The translations under genes were made by a program, and so were the position numbers. Positions 6,923-6,947 of a DNA stretch of 6,947 nt are shown here, piece after piece. Source of the DNA: an uncultured Eubacterium sp. (lineage in GTDB: Bacteria; Bacillota; Clostridia; Oscillospirales; Acutalibacteraceae); the NCBI GenBank assembly GCA_910577215.1, contig CAJTMQ010000047.1, positions 5,635-12,581 on the forward strand, given 5' to 3'. The number at the start of each line of letters is the position of its first letter. Position 1 is the first letter of the stretch. The notes under the pieces are model-generated. The model saw only the letters and a program-made list of their open reading frames with translations. It had not been told where the DNA came from and made no database searches.

Positions 6923-6947
6923 TATTAAATATTTTTCCGTACTACAA

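Noticed and set aside
6923..6947. Possible promoter upstream of the RNase J gene at the right edge
   Set aside because: The 25 bases include an A+T-rich run, but no paired -35 and -10 elements with sensible spacing, and the sequence ends before a promoter could be judged.

Overview
This is a compact, low-GC bacterial chromosome segment. It is filled end to end by five housekeeping genes that all run on the minus strand, in transcription order: ribonuclease J, rplI (ribosomal protein L9), dnaB (replicative helicase), tilS (tRNA-Ile lysidine synthetase) and ftsH (membrane AAA+ protease, cut by the left edge of the window). No stretch over 300 bases lacks a gene. The longest gap between genes is about 36 bases, and two junctions overlap. 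I see no rRNA, tRNA, CRISPR array, transposon or prophage gene.

The Gram-positive-type RNase J, AGGAGG-class ribosome binding sites, an A+T-rich genome and a firmicute-style TilS point to Firmicutes, most likely class Clostridia. An Oscillospiraceae/Ruminococcaceae-type gut anaerobe is my guess, from family resemblance only, at moderate confidence.

Layout from right to left. 6908-5133 is RNase J, with a basic N-terminal extension and a perfect 14-bp hairpin inside the coding region at 6607-6640. 5119-4676 is rplI, whose Shine-Dalgarno overlaps the RNase J stop codon. 4639-3272 is dnaB. 3279-1972 is tilS, which overlaps dnaB by 8 bases and has no evident Shine-Dalgarno of its own. 1972-1 is ftsH, whose ATG shares a base with the tilS stop (TAATG) and whose Shine-Dalgarno lies in the last codons of tilS. 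The spacing strongly suggests one polycistronic transcript with translational coupling at several junctions. Its promoter would lie at or beyond the right edge.

Functionally the cluster covers mRNA turnover (RNase J), translation (L9, TilS), replication (DnaB) and membrane or protein quality control (FtsH). It looks like a fusion of two neighbourhoods well known in Firmicutes, rplI-dnaB and tilS-(hpt)-ftsH. The hpt gene commonly found between tilS and ftsH is absent here, as is gdpP, commonly found before rplI. I found no convincing new biological system. The points most worth a second look are the intragenic hairpin in the RNase J gene, the joined operon architecture, a four-cysteine cluster in TilS and the acidic FtsH tail.
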